NCBI RefSeq assembly: GCF_902498785.1
Contig: NZ_LR701494.1
Location: forward strand, 929,022-993,021
Origin: Sphingomonas sp. EC-HK361
GTDB taxonomy: Bacteria > Pseudomonadota > Alphaproteobacteria > Sphingomonadales > Sphingomonadaceae
Reading direction: 5' to 3'
Length of the DNA: 64,000 nt
Below are positions 11,609 to 18,783 of this stretch, piece by piece. Position 1 is the stretch's first letter. Every line of letters begins with the position of its first letter. A program made the translations under genes and the position numbers. The notes under the pieces were generated by a model. It did not search any database. It had not been told where the DNA came from and saw only the letters and a program-made list of their open reading frames with translations.

Positions 11609-13249
11609 ATGAGCGCCCCGGTGCTCGATACCAAAGTCTCGCCCGAAAGCCCCGAATTCCAGGCCAACGCGGCGCACAACCGCGCGCTGGCCGAACGCCT
11701 GCGCGCCGATGTCGCGCAGGCCGCGCTTGGTGGCAGCGACAAGGCGCGCGACCGCCACACCGCGCGCGGAAAGCTCCTCCCCCGCGACCGCGTGGAGAGG
11801 CTGCTTGATCCGGGCAGCCCGTTCCTCGAGATTGGCCAGCTCGCCGCCTGCGACATGTATGAAGGGGAAGTCCCCGGCGCCGGCCTGATCGCGGGCATCG
11901 GCCGCGTCTCCGGACGGCAGTGCATGATCGTCTGCAACGACGCGACCTTGAAGGGCGGCACCTACTACCCGCTCACCGTCAAAAAGCATCTCCGCGCGCA
12001 GGAGATCGCCGAAGCGAACCGCCTCCCCTGCATCTACCTCGTCGACTCAGGCGGCGCGAACCTGCCCCACCAGGCGGAGGTGTTCCCCGACCGCGATCAT
12101 TTCGGCCGCATCTTCTTCAACCAGGCGAACATGTCGGCGAAAGGCATCCCCCAGATCGCGTGCGTCATGGGCAGTTGCACCGCCGGCGGCGCCTATGTCC
12201 CCGCCATGTCCGACGAGAGCGTGATCGTCCGCGGCCAAGGCACGATCTTCCTCGCCGGCCCCCCCTTGGTGCAGGCCGCGACCGGCGAGGTCATCTCCGC
12301 CGAAGACCTCGGCGGCGGCGACCTCCACGGCCGCAAGTCGGGCGTCGTCGATCACGTCGCCGAAAATGACGAGCACGCGCTGACGATCGTCCGCGATATC
12401 GTCAGCCACCTCGGCAACCCCCCGTTCGGGCTGAGCGAAGTCGAAGCCCACCCTTCGACTTCGCTCAGGGCTAACGGCACGAGGACACCCCGCCCCCCAA
12501 AATACGACGCCGAAGACTTATACGGCATCGTCCCCCAGGACGTCCGCGCCCCCTACGACGTCCACGAAGTCATCGCCCGCCTCGTCGATGGCAGCGAGTT
12601 CCACGAGTTCAAGGCGCTCTACGGCAGCAGCCTCGTCTGCGGTTTCGCGCACATCTGGGGTCAGCCGGTCGCCATCCTCGCCAACAACGGCGTCCTGTTC
12701 AGCGAGAGCGCGGTCAAGGGCGCCCACTTCATCGAACTCGCCTGCCAGCGCCGCGTGCCCTTGCTGTTCCTCCAGAACATTTCCGGCTTCATGGTCGGCG
12801 GAAAATACGAGGCGGAAGGCATTGCCAAACATGGCGCAAAGCTCGTCACCGCCGTCGCCACCGCGACCGTCCCCAAGATCACGATTTTGATCGGCGGCAG
12901 CTTCGGCGCCGGCAATTACGGGATGTGCGGCCGCGCCTATTCCCCCCGCTTCCTGTTCAGCTGGCCCAACAGCCGCATCAGCGTGATGGGCGGCGAACAG
13001 GCGGCTTCGGTGCTGGCGACCGTCCACCGCGACGCCGCGAACTGGACGCCCGAAGAGGCCGAAGCCTTCAAGGCACCAATCCGCCAGAAATACGAAGACG
13101 AAGGCAACCCCTGGCACGCCACCGCCCGCCTGTGGGACGACGGCATCATCGATCCGGCCCAGACCCGCGACGTCCTGGGCCTCGCGCTTGCCACCTGTCT
13201 CAACGCCCCAATCCCCGAGCGCCCCGCGTTCGGCGTGTTCCGGATGTGA
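11609..13249 (+). CDS. mccB: Methylcrotonyl-CoA carboxylase, carboxyltransferase (beta) subunit
   Basis: The 546-residue subunit transfers the carboxyl group from biotin to 3-methylcrotonyl-CoA in leucine degradation. Both carboxyltransferase halves are present ([27 protein letters not shown]-type loop [35 protein letters not shown]). It is slightly longer than usual because a 38-bp palindromic repeat sits in the reading frame at 12431-12468 (residues about 275-287, [13 protein letters not shown]), between the two halves, just before the conserved [13 protein letters not shown]. The alpha subunit is encoded downstream at 14215, separated by a repeat-borne nuclease and a small NTF2-like gene. 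Confidence 0.95.
   Translation: MSAPVLDTKVSPESPEFQANAAHNRALAERLRADVAQAALGGSDKARDRHTARGKLLPRDRVERLLDPGSPFLEIGQLAACDMYEGEVPGAGLIAGIGRVSGRQCMIVCNDATLKGGTYYPLTVKKHLRAQEIAEANRLPCIYLVDSGGANLPHQAEVFPDRDHFGRIFFNQANMSAKGIPQIACVMGSCTAGGAYVPAMSDESVIVRGQGTIFLAGPPLVQAATGEVISAEDLGGGDLHGRKSGVVDHVAENDEHALTIVRDIVSHLGNPPFGLSEVEAHPSTSLRANGTRTPRPPKYDAEDLYGIVPQDVRAPYDVHEVIARLVDGSEFHEFKALYGSSLVCGFAHIWGQPVAILANNGVLFSESAVKGAHFIELACQRRVPLLFLQNISGFMVGGKYEAEGIAKHGAKLVTAVATATVPKITILIGGSFGAGNYGMCGRAYSPRFLFSWPNSRISVMGGEQAASVLATVHRDAANWTPEEAEAFKAPIRQKYEDEGNPWHATARLWDDGIIDPAQTRDVLGLALATCLNAPIPERPAFGVFRM
12431..12468. repeat. GAGCGAAGTCGA-core palindromic repeat inside mccB
   Basis: CTGAGCGAAGTCGAAG (12431-12446), six bases, then its exact reverse complement (12453-12468). 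It belongs to the same family as the intergenic copies near 2405 and 26001 but lies within a coding sequence and keeps the frame open. Confidence 0.93.
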
Positions 13250-13251
13250 GG

Positions 13252-13737
13252 GTGCAGGCCGCACCAATTCCTCCCCGGCACGGGGAGGGGGACCATTCGG
13301 CAAAGCCGAATGGTGGAGGGGGCCCACGCCCACCATTCACCGCGCCCATCAAACTCGTAAAACGTGCCCGCAAGCTCCGCCGCGAAATGTCTCTTCCCGA
13401 AGTCCTACTATGGCGAGAACTCCGCAAACGCCCCGGCGGTTTCAAGTTCCGCCGCCAGCATCCGCAAAGCGGCGCGGCACTCGACTTCGCCTGCATGGAG
13501 GCAAGGCTCGCGATCGAAGTCGATGGCGAGGCTCATAACCGCGGCGATCAGCCCCAATACGATCTCCAGCGTGATAGGCGGCTTTCGGCTGACGGCTATC
13601 TGACATTACGAATCCCGGCACGCGCAGTTCTTTCCGATCTCGATGCGGTCATCCCCGCCATCGTCGCGCTCTGTGAAGAGCGAGGCCCCCTCCACCGGCC
13701 TACGGCCGGTCCCCCTCCCCGTTCCGGGGAGGATTGA
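13252..13737 (+). CDS. DUF559 (PD-(D/E)XK-like) putative endonuclease carried between repeat arms
   Basis: The recognisable domain spans KRARKLRREMSLPEVLLWRELR through LDFACMEARLAIEVDGEAHN to DRRLSADGYLTLRIPA. It is the DUF559 family, related to very-short-patch-repair and other restriction-like nucleases; the Asp of LDF and Glu of IEVDG fit the usual catalytic pair. The start is uncertain: similarity begins at about 13345, the first in-frame ATG is 13387 (116 residues, cutting off a conserved helix), and the nearest upstream start is GTG 13252, which reads through the left repeat arm. The last 17 residues (PLHRPTAGPPPRSGED) are coded by the right arm. The gene therefore appears to be cargo of the palindromic element rather than part of the leucine pathway. 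Confidence 0.72.
   Translation: MQAAPIPPRHGEGDHSAKPNGGGGPRPPFTAPIKLVKRARKLRREMSLPEVLLWRELRKRPGGFKFRRQHPQSGAALDFACMEARLAIEVDGEAHNRGDQPQYDLQRDRRLSADGYLTLRIPARAVLSDLDAVIPAIVALCEERGPLHRPTAGPPPRSGED
13269..13322. repeat. Left half of split palindromic element C
   Basis: CTCCCCGGCACGGGGAGGGG followed by GACCATTCGG and a hairpin (ATTCGGCAAAGCCGAAT) and GGTGGAGGGGGCCC. It matches the left half of intact copies A, B and D. The matching right half lies 361 bases further on, beyond the DUF559 gene. Confidence 0.88.
13683..13735. repeat. Right half of split palindromic element C
   Basis: CCCCCTCCACCGGCCTACGG then CCGGTCCCCCTCCCCGTTCC and GGGGAGGATT. This is the mirror of the arm at 13269-13322. Together they bracket the DUF559 gene, and the arm also supplies the GGAGGA-rich leader of the next gene. 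Confidence 0.88.
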
Positions 13738-13748
13738 AGGACACGCCC

Positions 13749-14213
13749 ATGATCCTCCCTCTCCTTCTCCAGATCACACCCGTAGCCCCCATCGTGAAGG
13801 GCACCGCGCTCCCCCCGCCCTCGTCGGAGGAAGCCGCGGTCATGGCGCCCATCACAGCGATGTTCGCCGGCCTCGCCGCGCGCGACGCCGCGGCGATCAC
13901 CGCGCAACTCCGCCCCGAAGGCAGCGCCACCGTCGCCGCCGAGAAACCCGACGGCACCCGCTCCGTCAAACACCTGACGTGGAGCGAATTCACCGCCGGC
14001 ATCAAACCCGGCCCCGAACGCTATGAGGAACGCCTGTCGACCCCGGCAATCGAGATCGACGGCGACATCGCGATGGTCTGGGCGCCCTACGTCTTCACGA
14101 TCAACGGCAAGGTCCACCACTGCGGCACCGACCACTTCGGTCTGGTCCGGGAGAGCGGGCGCTGGAAAATCCTCAACATCACCTGGTCGCAGCGGACCAC
14201 TTGCGAAGGCTGA
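13749..14213 (+). CDS. NTF2/SnoaL-like small protein
   Basis: A 154-residue protein with the cone-shaped NTF2/SnoaL pattern: EEAAVMAPITAMFAGLAARDAAAITAQL at the N-terminal helices, then strands SATVAAEKPDG, PAIEIDGDIAMVWAPYVFTING and HCGTDHFGLVRESGRWKILNITWS. The pattern fits stand-alone ketosteroid-isomerase-like or DUF4440 proteins, often of unknown substrate. The N-terminus MILPLLLQITPVAPI is hydrophobic and may be a weak export signal. I chose ATG 13749 (GAAGGA seven bases upstream) over TTG 13734. It ends two bases before mccA, so it is probably co-transcribed with it. Confidence 0.8.
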   Translation: MILPLLLQITPVAPIVKGTALPPPSSEEAAVMAPITAMFAGLAARDAAAITAQLRPEGSATVAAEKPDGTRSVKHLTWSEFTAGIKPGPERYEERLSTPAIEIDGDIAMVWAPYVFTINGKVHHCGTDHFGLVRESGRWKILNITWSQRTTCEG

Positions 14214-14214
14214 C

Positions 14215-16146
14215 ATGATTCGATCCCTCCTCATCGCCAATCGCGGCGAGATCGCCTGCCGCATCATCCGCACCGCGCGCTCGATGGGCATCCGCACCGT
14301 CGCGGTCTATTCGGACGCCGACGCCAAGGCGCTCCATGTCCGCCAGGCCGACGAGGCGGTTCACATCGGCGCGTCCCCGGCGCGCGAAAGCTACCTCGTC
14401 GGCGACAAGATCATCGCCGCCGCGCGAGCGACCGGCGCCGAGGCGATCCACCCCGGCTACGGCTTCCTCAGCGAGAATGCCGACTTCGCGCAGGCCGTGA
14501 TCGACGCCGGCCTCATCTGGGTCGGCCCCCACCCCGACAGCATCCGCGCGATGGGGCTGAAGGACGCCGCCAAGGCCCGCATGATCGCCGCTGGTGTCTC
14601 CGTCACCCCCGGCTATCTCGGCGAGGACCAGTCCCCCGATCGCCTGCGCGCCGAGGTCGACGCAATCGGCTACCCCGTCCTGATCAAGGCGGTCGCGGGC
14701 GGCGGCGGCAAGGGCATGCGCCGCGTCGATAGCGCGGCCGACTTCGCCGATGCGCTCCTCTCTTGCCAGCGCGAGGCCGCCTCCTCCTTCGGCGACGACC
14801 GGGTGCTCATCGAGAAATACATCCTCTCGCCCCGCCATATCGAGGTGCAGGTCTTCGGCGATATCCAAGGCAACGTCGTCCACCTCTTCGAGCGCGATTG
14901 CAGCCTCCAGCGCCGCCACCAGAAGGTCATCGAGGAAGCCCCCGCCCCCGGCATGGACGAAGCGACCCGCGAGAGCATCTGCGCCGCCGCCGTCCGCGCC
15001 GCGAAAGCGGTCGACTATGTCGGCGCCGGCACGATCGAATTCATCGCCGACGCGAGCGAAGGCCTCCGCGCCGACCGCATCTGGTTCATGGAAATGAACA
15101 CGCGGTTGCAGGTCGAGCACCCTGTGACCGAGGAGATCACCGGGCAGGACTTGGTGGAGTGGCAGCTGCGCGTAGCGAGCGGCGAGCCTCTGCCGAAGCG
15201 GCAGGATGAGCTGGCGATCGATGGCTGGGCGATGGAAGCGCGACTATATGCGGAGGACCCGGCGAAGGGGTTTCTGCCATCAACCGGGACGCTCGAGATT
15301 TTTCGAGAGCATCTGGACGTGCGGCTCGAAACCGGGGTGTATGAGGGCGCCGAGATCACCGGCTTCTACGATCCCATGATCGCTAAGATCGTCGTCCACG
15401 AACAAACGCGGGAAGGGGCCTGCGAAGCGCTGGCTCGGGCTTGCGCGTCCACAGATATCTATCCGGTCAAAACCAACGCCCCCTTCCTTTGGCGCGCGCT
15501 GGACGATCCCGACTTCCGCGCCGGCAAGATCGATACAGGTTTTATCGCGACTAAAGGCGACGCGCTGCTGCCGCCAGCTGAACCCACGGAAGACATGATC
15601 AAACAGGCGGCCGCCGCCGTCCTCGTTCAGGAATATTATGGCGAAGCCACGATCCTGTCTTTCTGGGATAAGGACCTGCTGGCGTCGCGCCAAAATGATC
15701 CGTGGCGGGGGGCGCTGGGTTTCAGACTGAATGCGCCCGACAATCTCGTCGTTGCGTTGAACTTGGAGGGCAAACCCCACGTCACGACACTCCCGCGCGA
15801 CTGGCGATACAAGCAGGTCGTAGGGGAACCGGTCGCAGCGGGTGTCGCCGTAAACGACGACGGACTGTCATTCCTCGCCGCCGTTTCGAGGACGTCGGGG
15901 ATTGCCACCGGCACCGCCGCCGACGGCGCGATCCTCTCCCCCATGCCCGGCCGCATCATCGCGGTCGCGGTCGCGGGCGGCGATGCCGTCGCCAAGGGCC
16001 AAAATCTCGTCACACTGGAGGCGATGAAGATGGAGCACAGCCTCACCGCGCCCTTTGACGGCACGGTGGCCGAACTCAACGCCACTGAAGGCGGGCAGGT
16101 CACCGAAGGCGCGCTGCTCGTGCGGATCGAGAAGGCGGCGGAATGA
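14215..16146 (+). CDS. mccA: Methylcrotonyl-CoA carboxylase, biotin-carrying (alpha) subunit
   Basis: A 643-residue protein with biotin carboxylase and biotin carboxyl carrier parts. The N-terminal domain reads LLIANRGEIACRIIRTARSMGI, the ATP-grasp loop is AVAGGGGKGMR, and active-site blocks HHIEVQV-type (RHIEVQVFGD) and FMEMNTRLQVEHPVTE are intact. The biotin-accepting lysine is Lys605 in EAMKMEH. It charges biotin with CO2 for the beta subunit encoded at 11609. Base use changes from about 15115 to 15900: the codons there end in G or T more often than in the strongly C-ending first half. Confidence 0.95.
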   Translation: MIRSLLIANRGEIACRIIRTARSMGIRTVAVYSDADAKALHVRQADEAVHIGASPARESYLVGDKIIAAARATGAEAIHPGYGFLSENADFAQAVIDAGLIWVGPHPDSIRAMGLKDAAKARMIAAGVSVTPGYLGEDQSPDRLRAEVDAIGYPVLIKAVAGGGGKGMRRVDSAADFADALLSCQREAASSFGDDRVLIEKYILSPRHIEVQVFGDIQGNVVHLFERDCSLQRRHQKVIEEAPAPGMDEATRESICAAAVRAAKAVDYVGAGTIEFIADASEGLRADRIWFMEMNTRLQVEHPVTEEITGQDLVEWQLRVASGEPLPKRQDELAIDGWAMEARLYAEDPAKGFLPSTGTLEIFREHLDVRLETGVYEGAEITGFYDPMIAKIVVHEQTREGACEALARACASTDIYPVKTNAPFLWRALDDPDFRAGKIDTGFIATKGDALLPPAEPTEDMIKQAAAAVLVQEYYGEATILSFWDKDLLASRQNDPWRGALGFRLNAPDNLVVALNLEGKPHVTTLPRDWRYKQVVGEPVAAGVAVNDDGLSFLAAVSRTSGIATGTAADGAILSPMPGRIIAVAVAGGDAVAKGQNLVTLEAMKMEHSLTAPFDGTVAELNATEGGQVTEGALLVRIEKAAE

Positions 16147-16158
16147 GCGACGCTCATT

Positions 16159-16213
16159 GTATCCCCGCGAAGGCGGGGATCCAGTCTGGGCTCCCGCCTT
16201 CGCGGGAGCACAT
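16159..16213. repeat. Interspersed palindrome, GATCCCCGCGAAGGCGGG family, copy 2
   Basis: Same two-hairpin layout as the copy at 6422-6474, with one base change in the linker (CAGTCTGGGC versus CAGTCTGGAC). It sits immediately after mccA and before the acetyltransferase start, and an open frame runs through it, which falsely lengthens that gene. Confidence 0.92.
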
Positions 16214-16238
16214 CAGCGCGATGACAGAAGGACCAGCC

Positions 16239-16697
16239 ATGACCCGCCTCACCATCCGCGACGCCCACCGCACCGAAGTCGCCGCGATCGTCCGCCTCCT
16301 CCACGACGACGAGAACGGCCGCCTCCGCGAAGACCCGAGCGAACCGCTCGATCCCCGCTACCTCGCCGCCTTCGACGCCATCGCCGAAGACCCCAACCAG
16401 CAACTCATCCTTGCAACCCTCGACGGCGAACCCGCCGGCACGATGCAGCTCAGCTACCTCCCCGGCCTCGCCTTCCGCGGCGCCTGGCGCTGTATGATCG
16501 AATCCGTCCGCATCGCGAGCCATCTCCGCAACCAGCGCCTCGGCGAGGAACTCATCGGCTGGGCGCTCGATCGCGCCCGCCAGCGTGGCTGCTTCATGGT
16601 CCAGCTCACCTCGCAAAAGGATCGCACCGGCGCCCACCGCTTCTACGAACGGCTCGGCTTCACGCAGAGCCATGCCGGCTTCAAGATCCGGCTGTGA
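16239..16697 (+). CDS. GNAT-family N-acetyltransferase
   Basis: A 152-residue acetyl-CoA-dependent acetyltransferase. It has MTRLTIRDAHRTEVAAIVRLL at the start, the core strand ESVRIASHLRNQRLGEELIGWAL carrying the Q/RxxGxG/A acetyl-CoA loop (RNQRLGEE), and the C-terminal GAHRFYERLGFTQSHAGFKIRL. The substrate is unknown. I chose ATG 16239 (AGAAGG upstream); the frame opens earlier, but that part is translated repeat. Confidence 0.88.
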   Translation: MTRLTIRDAHRTEVAAIVRLLHDDENGRLREDPSEPLDPRYLAAFDAIAEDPNQQLILATLDGEPAGTMQLSYLPGLAFRGAWRCMIESVRIASHLRNQRLGEELIGWALDRARQRGCFMVQLTSQKDRTGAHRFYERLGFTQSHAGFKIRL

Positions 16698-16701
16698 CCG
16701 A

Positions 16702-16962
16702 TCAGTCGCGCTCGCCCCACCGCCACCGCCAGCCGCCGCGGGTGTGCCGAGCCGCGATCCACGTCGCGCCCACCAGCAGGATCAGCAGCAGCCAGCCCTT
16801 CGTCCCGATCCGGTCCTTCGGCACCGACTTCTGGATCGCCACGACCAACGCAATCACCGCTCCAAGCATCACCCAGCCGGGCCACCGGATGGGCACCCCG
16901 GTGCCGAAGCCATACCGCTTCGCCGCGAACCACGCGTTCTCATCATCCTCACGCATCGCCAT
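16702..16962 (-). CDS. Small two-helix membrane protein of the SPFH operon
   Basis: An 86-residue protein with a charged N-terminus and two hydrophobic segments (PGWVMLGAVIALVVAI and GWLLLILLVGATWIAA), ending in an Arg/Trp-rich tail. I do not recognise a family. Its start overlaps the end of the ribbon-helix-helix gene by 14 bases, so it is probably the last gene of the three-gene operon that begins with the SPFH protein. Confidence 0.7.
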   Translation of the reverse strand: MAMREDDENAWFAAKRYGFGTGVPIRWPGWVMLGAVIALVVAIQKSVPKDRIGTKGWLLLILLVGATWIAARHTRGGWRWRWGERD

Positions 16963-17158
16963 CCTCCTTCGGCGGCCGCCCGCGTTTCGGCCGCTCGCTG
17001 ATCGCCACCTTCACGCCTCGTTTCGCGAGAGCCTCGCGCAACAGGCACTCCATCTCGGCATTCACGCTCCGGAAGTCGCCCGCCGCGGCGCGCTCGATCG
17101 CCGCGTAGAGCGCGGGATCGAGGCGCAGCGGGAACGCCTTCTTGGTCGGAGCCGCCAC
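16949..17158 (-). CDS. Arc-like ribbon-helix-helix DNA-binding protein
   Basis: A 69-residue protein with the strand-helix-helix pattern of Arc/MetJ repressors: KAFPLRLDPALYAAIERAA (strand and first helix) and SVNAEMECLLREALAKRG (second helix). The tail is basic (ERPKRGRPPKEDGDA). It starts nine bases after the SPFH gene. Small proteins of this fold usually bind palindromic operators as dimers of dimers; the obvious candidate is the perfect palindrome in front of this operon (18078-18093), an inference only. Confidence 0.8.
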   Translation of the reverse strand: MAAPTKKAFPLRLDPALYAAIERAAAGDFRSVNAEMECLLREALAKRGVKVAISERPKRGRPPKEDGDA

Positions 17159-17167
17159 GCGCCTAGC

Positions 17168-18064
17168 CTACTGGTAAAGCGACCCGGCGTTCACCACCGG
17201 CTGCGTATCGCGCTCGCCGCACAGCACGACCATCAGGTTGCTGACCATCGCCGCTCGCCGCTCGTCGTCGAGCTCGACGACATTCTTCGCGCTCAACTGG
17301 TCGAGCGCCATCTCGACCATGCCGACCGCACCCTCGACCAAAGTCTGCCGCGCCGCGACCACCGCCTGCGCCTGCTGGCGCCTGAGCATCGCGCCCGCAA
17401 TCTCCTGCGCATAGGCCAGATGCGTGAACCCGCATTCGTCGACGGTGATCCCCGCCACCGTCAGCCGCGCGATCAGCTCGGCGCGCAGCTCGACGCCGAC
17501 CTGCTCGTGATTGCCGCGCAGCGTCACTTCCTGATGCTCGTAATCGTCATACGGATAGCGCGAGCCGATGGTGCGTACCGCCGCCTCGATCTGCACGTTC
17601 ACGAAAGCCTTGTAGTCGTCGACATCGAACAGCGCCTGCGCGGTGTCGGTCACCCGCCACACCACCTGCGCCGCCATCTCGATCGGGTTGCCGCGCAGGT
17701 CGTTGACCTTGATCTTGTCCGAAATCACGTTGTTCGCGCGCACCGACAGCTTCTTGCGGATCATCCACGGCAGCACCCAGCGCAGGCCCGTAGCGCGGTC
17801 GGTGCCCTTGTAGCTGCCGAACAGCGTGATCGCCGCTGCCTGGTTGGGCTGGAGCATGTAGAACCCCGCCGCGATGAACGCGACGCCGATCGCGCACAGG
17901 ATCGGCAGCACCGACCAGACCGGCGACCACATCTCGCTCGCCAGCTGGCTGACCGCGAACACGCCGGCTGCGGTCAGGGCCAGCCCGATGACCAGCATCG
18001 GATACCCGCTCGCGGTCGCCGCCTGCCGCTCGCTCGAATGTTGCAACAAACCCCCGTTCGCCAT
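17168..18064 (-). CDS. SPFH/band 7 domain membrane protein
   Basis: A 298-residue protein with two N-terminal membrane segments ([20 protein letters not shown] and [23 protein letters not shown]), then the SPFH core: [48 protein letters not shown], and the coiled-coil region [23 protein letters not shown]. Related stomatin/prohibitin-like proteins form ring-like scaffolds in membranes. I place the start at ATG 18064, six bases after GGAGGACGAG; an ATG at 18076 lies within that leader. It heads a three-gene operon with the DNA-binding protein and a small membrane protein. Confidence 0.9.
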   Translation of the reverse strand: MANGGLLQHSSERQAATASGYPMLVIGLALTAAGVFAVSQLASEMWSPVWSVLPILCAIGVAFIAAGFYMLQPNQAAAITLFGSYKGTDRATGLRWVLPWMIRKKLSVRANNVISDKIKVNDLRGNPIEMAAQVVWRVTDTAQALFDVDDYKAFVNVQIEAAVRTIGSRYPYDDYEHQEVTLRGNHEQVGVELRAELIARLTVAGITVDECGFTHLAYAQEIAGAMLRRQQAQAVVAARQTLVEGAVGMVEMALDQLSAKNVVELDDERRAAMVSNLMVVLCGERDTQPVVNAGSLYQ

Positions 18065-18077
18065 CTCGTCCTCCATT

Positions 18078-18093
18078 AAAGTGATATCACTTT
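18078..18093. promoter_or_regulatory. Perfect 16-bp palindrome, probable operator of the SPFH operon
   Basis: AAAGTGATATCACTTT reads the same on both strands and ends 13 bases before the SPFH start codon, overlapping the leader. A TATAAA box on the minus strand adjoins it. Position and symmetry suggest a repressor site; the operon's own ribbon-helix-helix protein is the natural candidate. Confidence 0.6.
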
Positions 18094-18126
18094 TATATCG
18101 AAGGCTGAGTCGCCGCAAGCGGAATC

Positions 18127-18162
18127 GAAAAGCGCCCCGGACGGCATCCCGTCCGGGGCGCT
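18127..18162 (-). terminator. Rho-independent terminator after pal
   Basis: A perfect 14-bp stem (AGCGCCCCGGACGG, loop of four, exact complement) followed on the minus strand by TTTTC. It lies 24 bases past the pal stop codon and closes the tol-pal operon before the divergent regulatory region of the SPFH genes. Confidence 0.9.
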
Positions 18163-18185
18163 CCACGCGTTCGCAAGGAGGTCGG

Positions 18186-18707
18186 TCAGTTCAGCACCAC
18201 CGTCACCGCGCGGCGGTTCTGCGCCCAGGCGCTTTCATCCGAACCCAGCGCCACCGGGCGTTCCTTGCCATAGCTGATCGTCGTGATCCGCTCCGGCGAC
18301 ACACCCTTGGCGACGAGGTAGTTCTTCGCCGAGTTCGCACGGCGATCCCCCAGTGCAAGATTGTATTCGCGCGTCCCGCGCTCATCGGCATGGCCCTCCA
18401 CCGTCACTCGGACGTTGGGGAATTTCGCCAGCCACGCCGACTGCGTGTCCAGCGTCGCGCGCGCCGTATCGTCCACGTCGGACACGTCGGTGCCGAAATA
18501 GACGGTGTCGCTGGTGACCGATCGCTTGAAGTCGGCGGCCGAGCCCGGGATCACCGCATCGCCGACATTGCCCGTCTGGCCCTGGCCCGTCGTGTCGGTG
18601 GGCGCCGCGCCGGGTGCGGGGGGCAGCACTTCGGGGCGCTTCTTCGAGCACGCAGCGGTCGCGACGATCGCGGTCGCCATTAGCAGCGTGGTTGCCAGTC
18701 TTGCCAT
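18186..18707 (-). CDS. pal: Peptidoglycan-associated lipoprotein Pal
   Basis: A 173-residue outer-membrane lipoprotein. The signal ends at Cys20 (VATAAC), followed by a Pro/Gly-rich linker, and the C-terminal OmpA-like domain is intact (VYFGTDVSDVDDTARATLD, VEGHADERGTREYNLALGDRRANS, YGKERPVALGSDESAWAQNRRA). It anchors the outer membrane to the cell wall and works with TolB. I chose ATG 18707, preceded by GGGAGA, over the ATG 24 bases upstream, which has no ribosome-binding site. It is the last gene of the tol operon, 76 bases after tolB. Confidence 0.96.
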   Translation of the reverse strand: MARLATTLLMATAIVATAACSKKRPEVLPPAPGAAPTDTTGQGQTGNVGDAVIPGSAADFKRSVTSDTVYFGTDVSDVDDTARATLDTQSAWLAKFPNVRVTVEGHADERGTREYNLALGDRRANSAKNYLVAKGVSPERITTISYGKERPVALGSDESAWAQNRRAVTVVLN

Positions 18708-18783
18708 TTTCAGTCTCCCAGTATTGGCCATGATATGGTCGGTGGAAATCGTTCCGCCCCCGTTACACACCCCCTCAACGCAT

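Noticed and set aside
16143-16238. Extended N-terminus of the GNAT acetyltransferase starting inside the mccA stop
   Set aside because: Nearly all of the added residues are translated from the GATCCCCGCGAAGG repeat; a good ribosome-binding site precedes ATG 16239.
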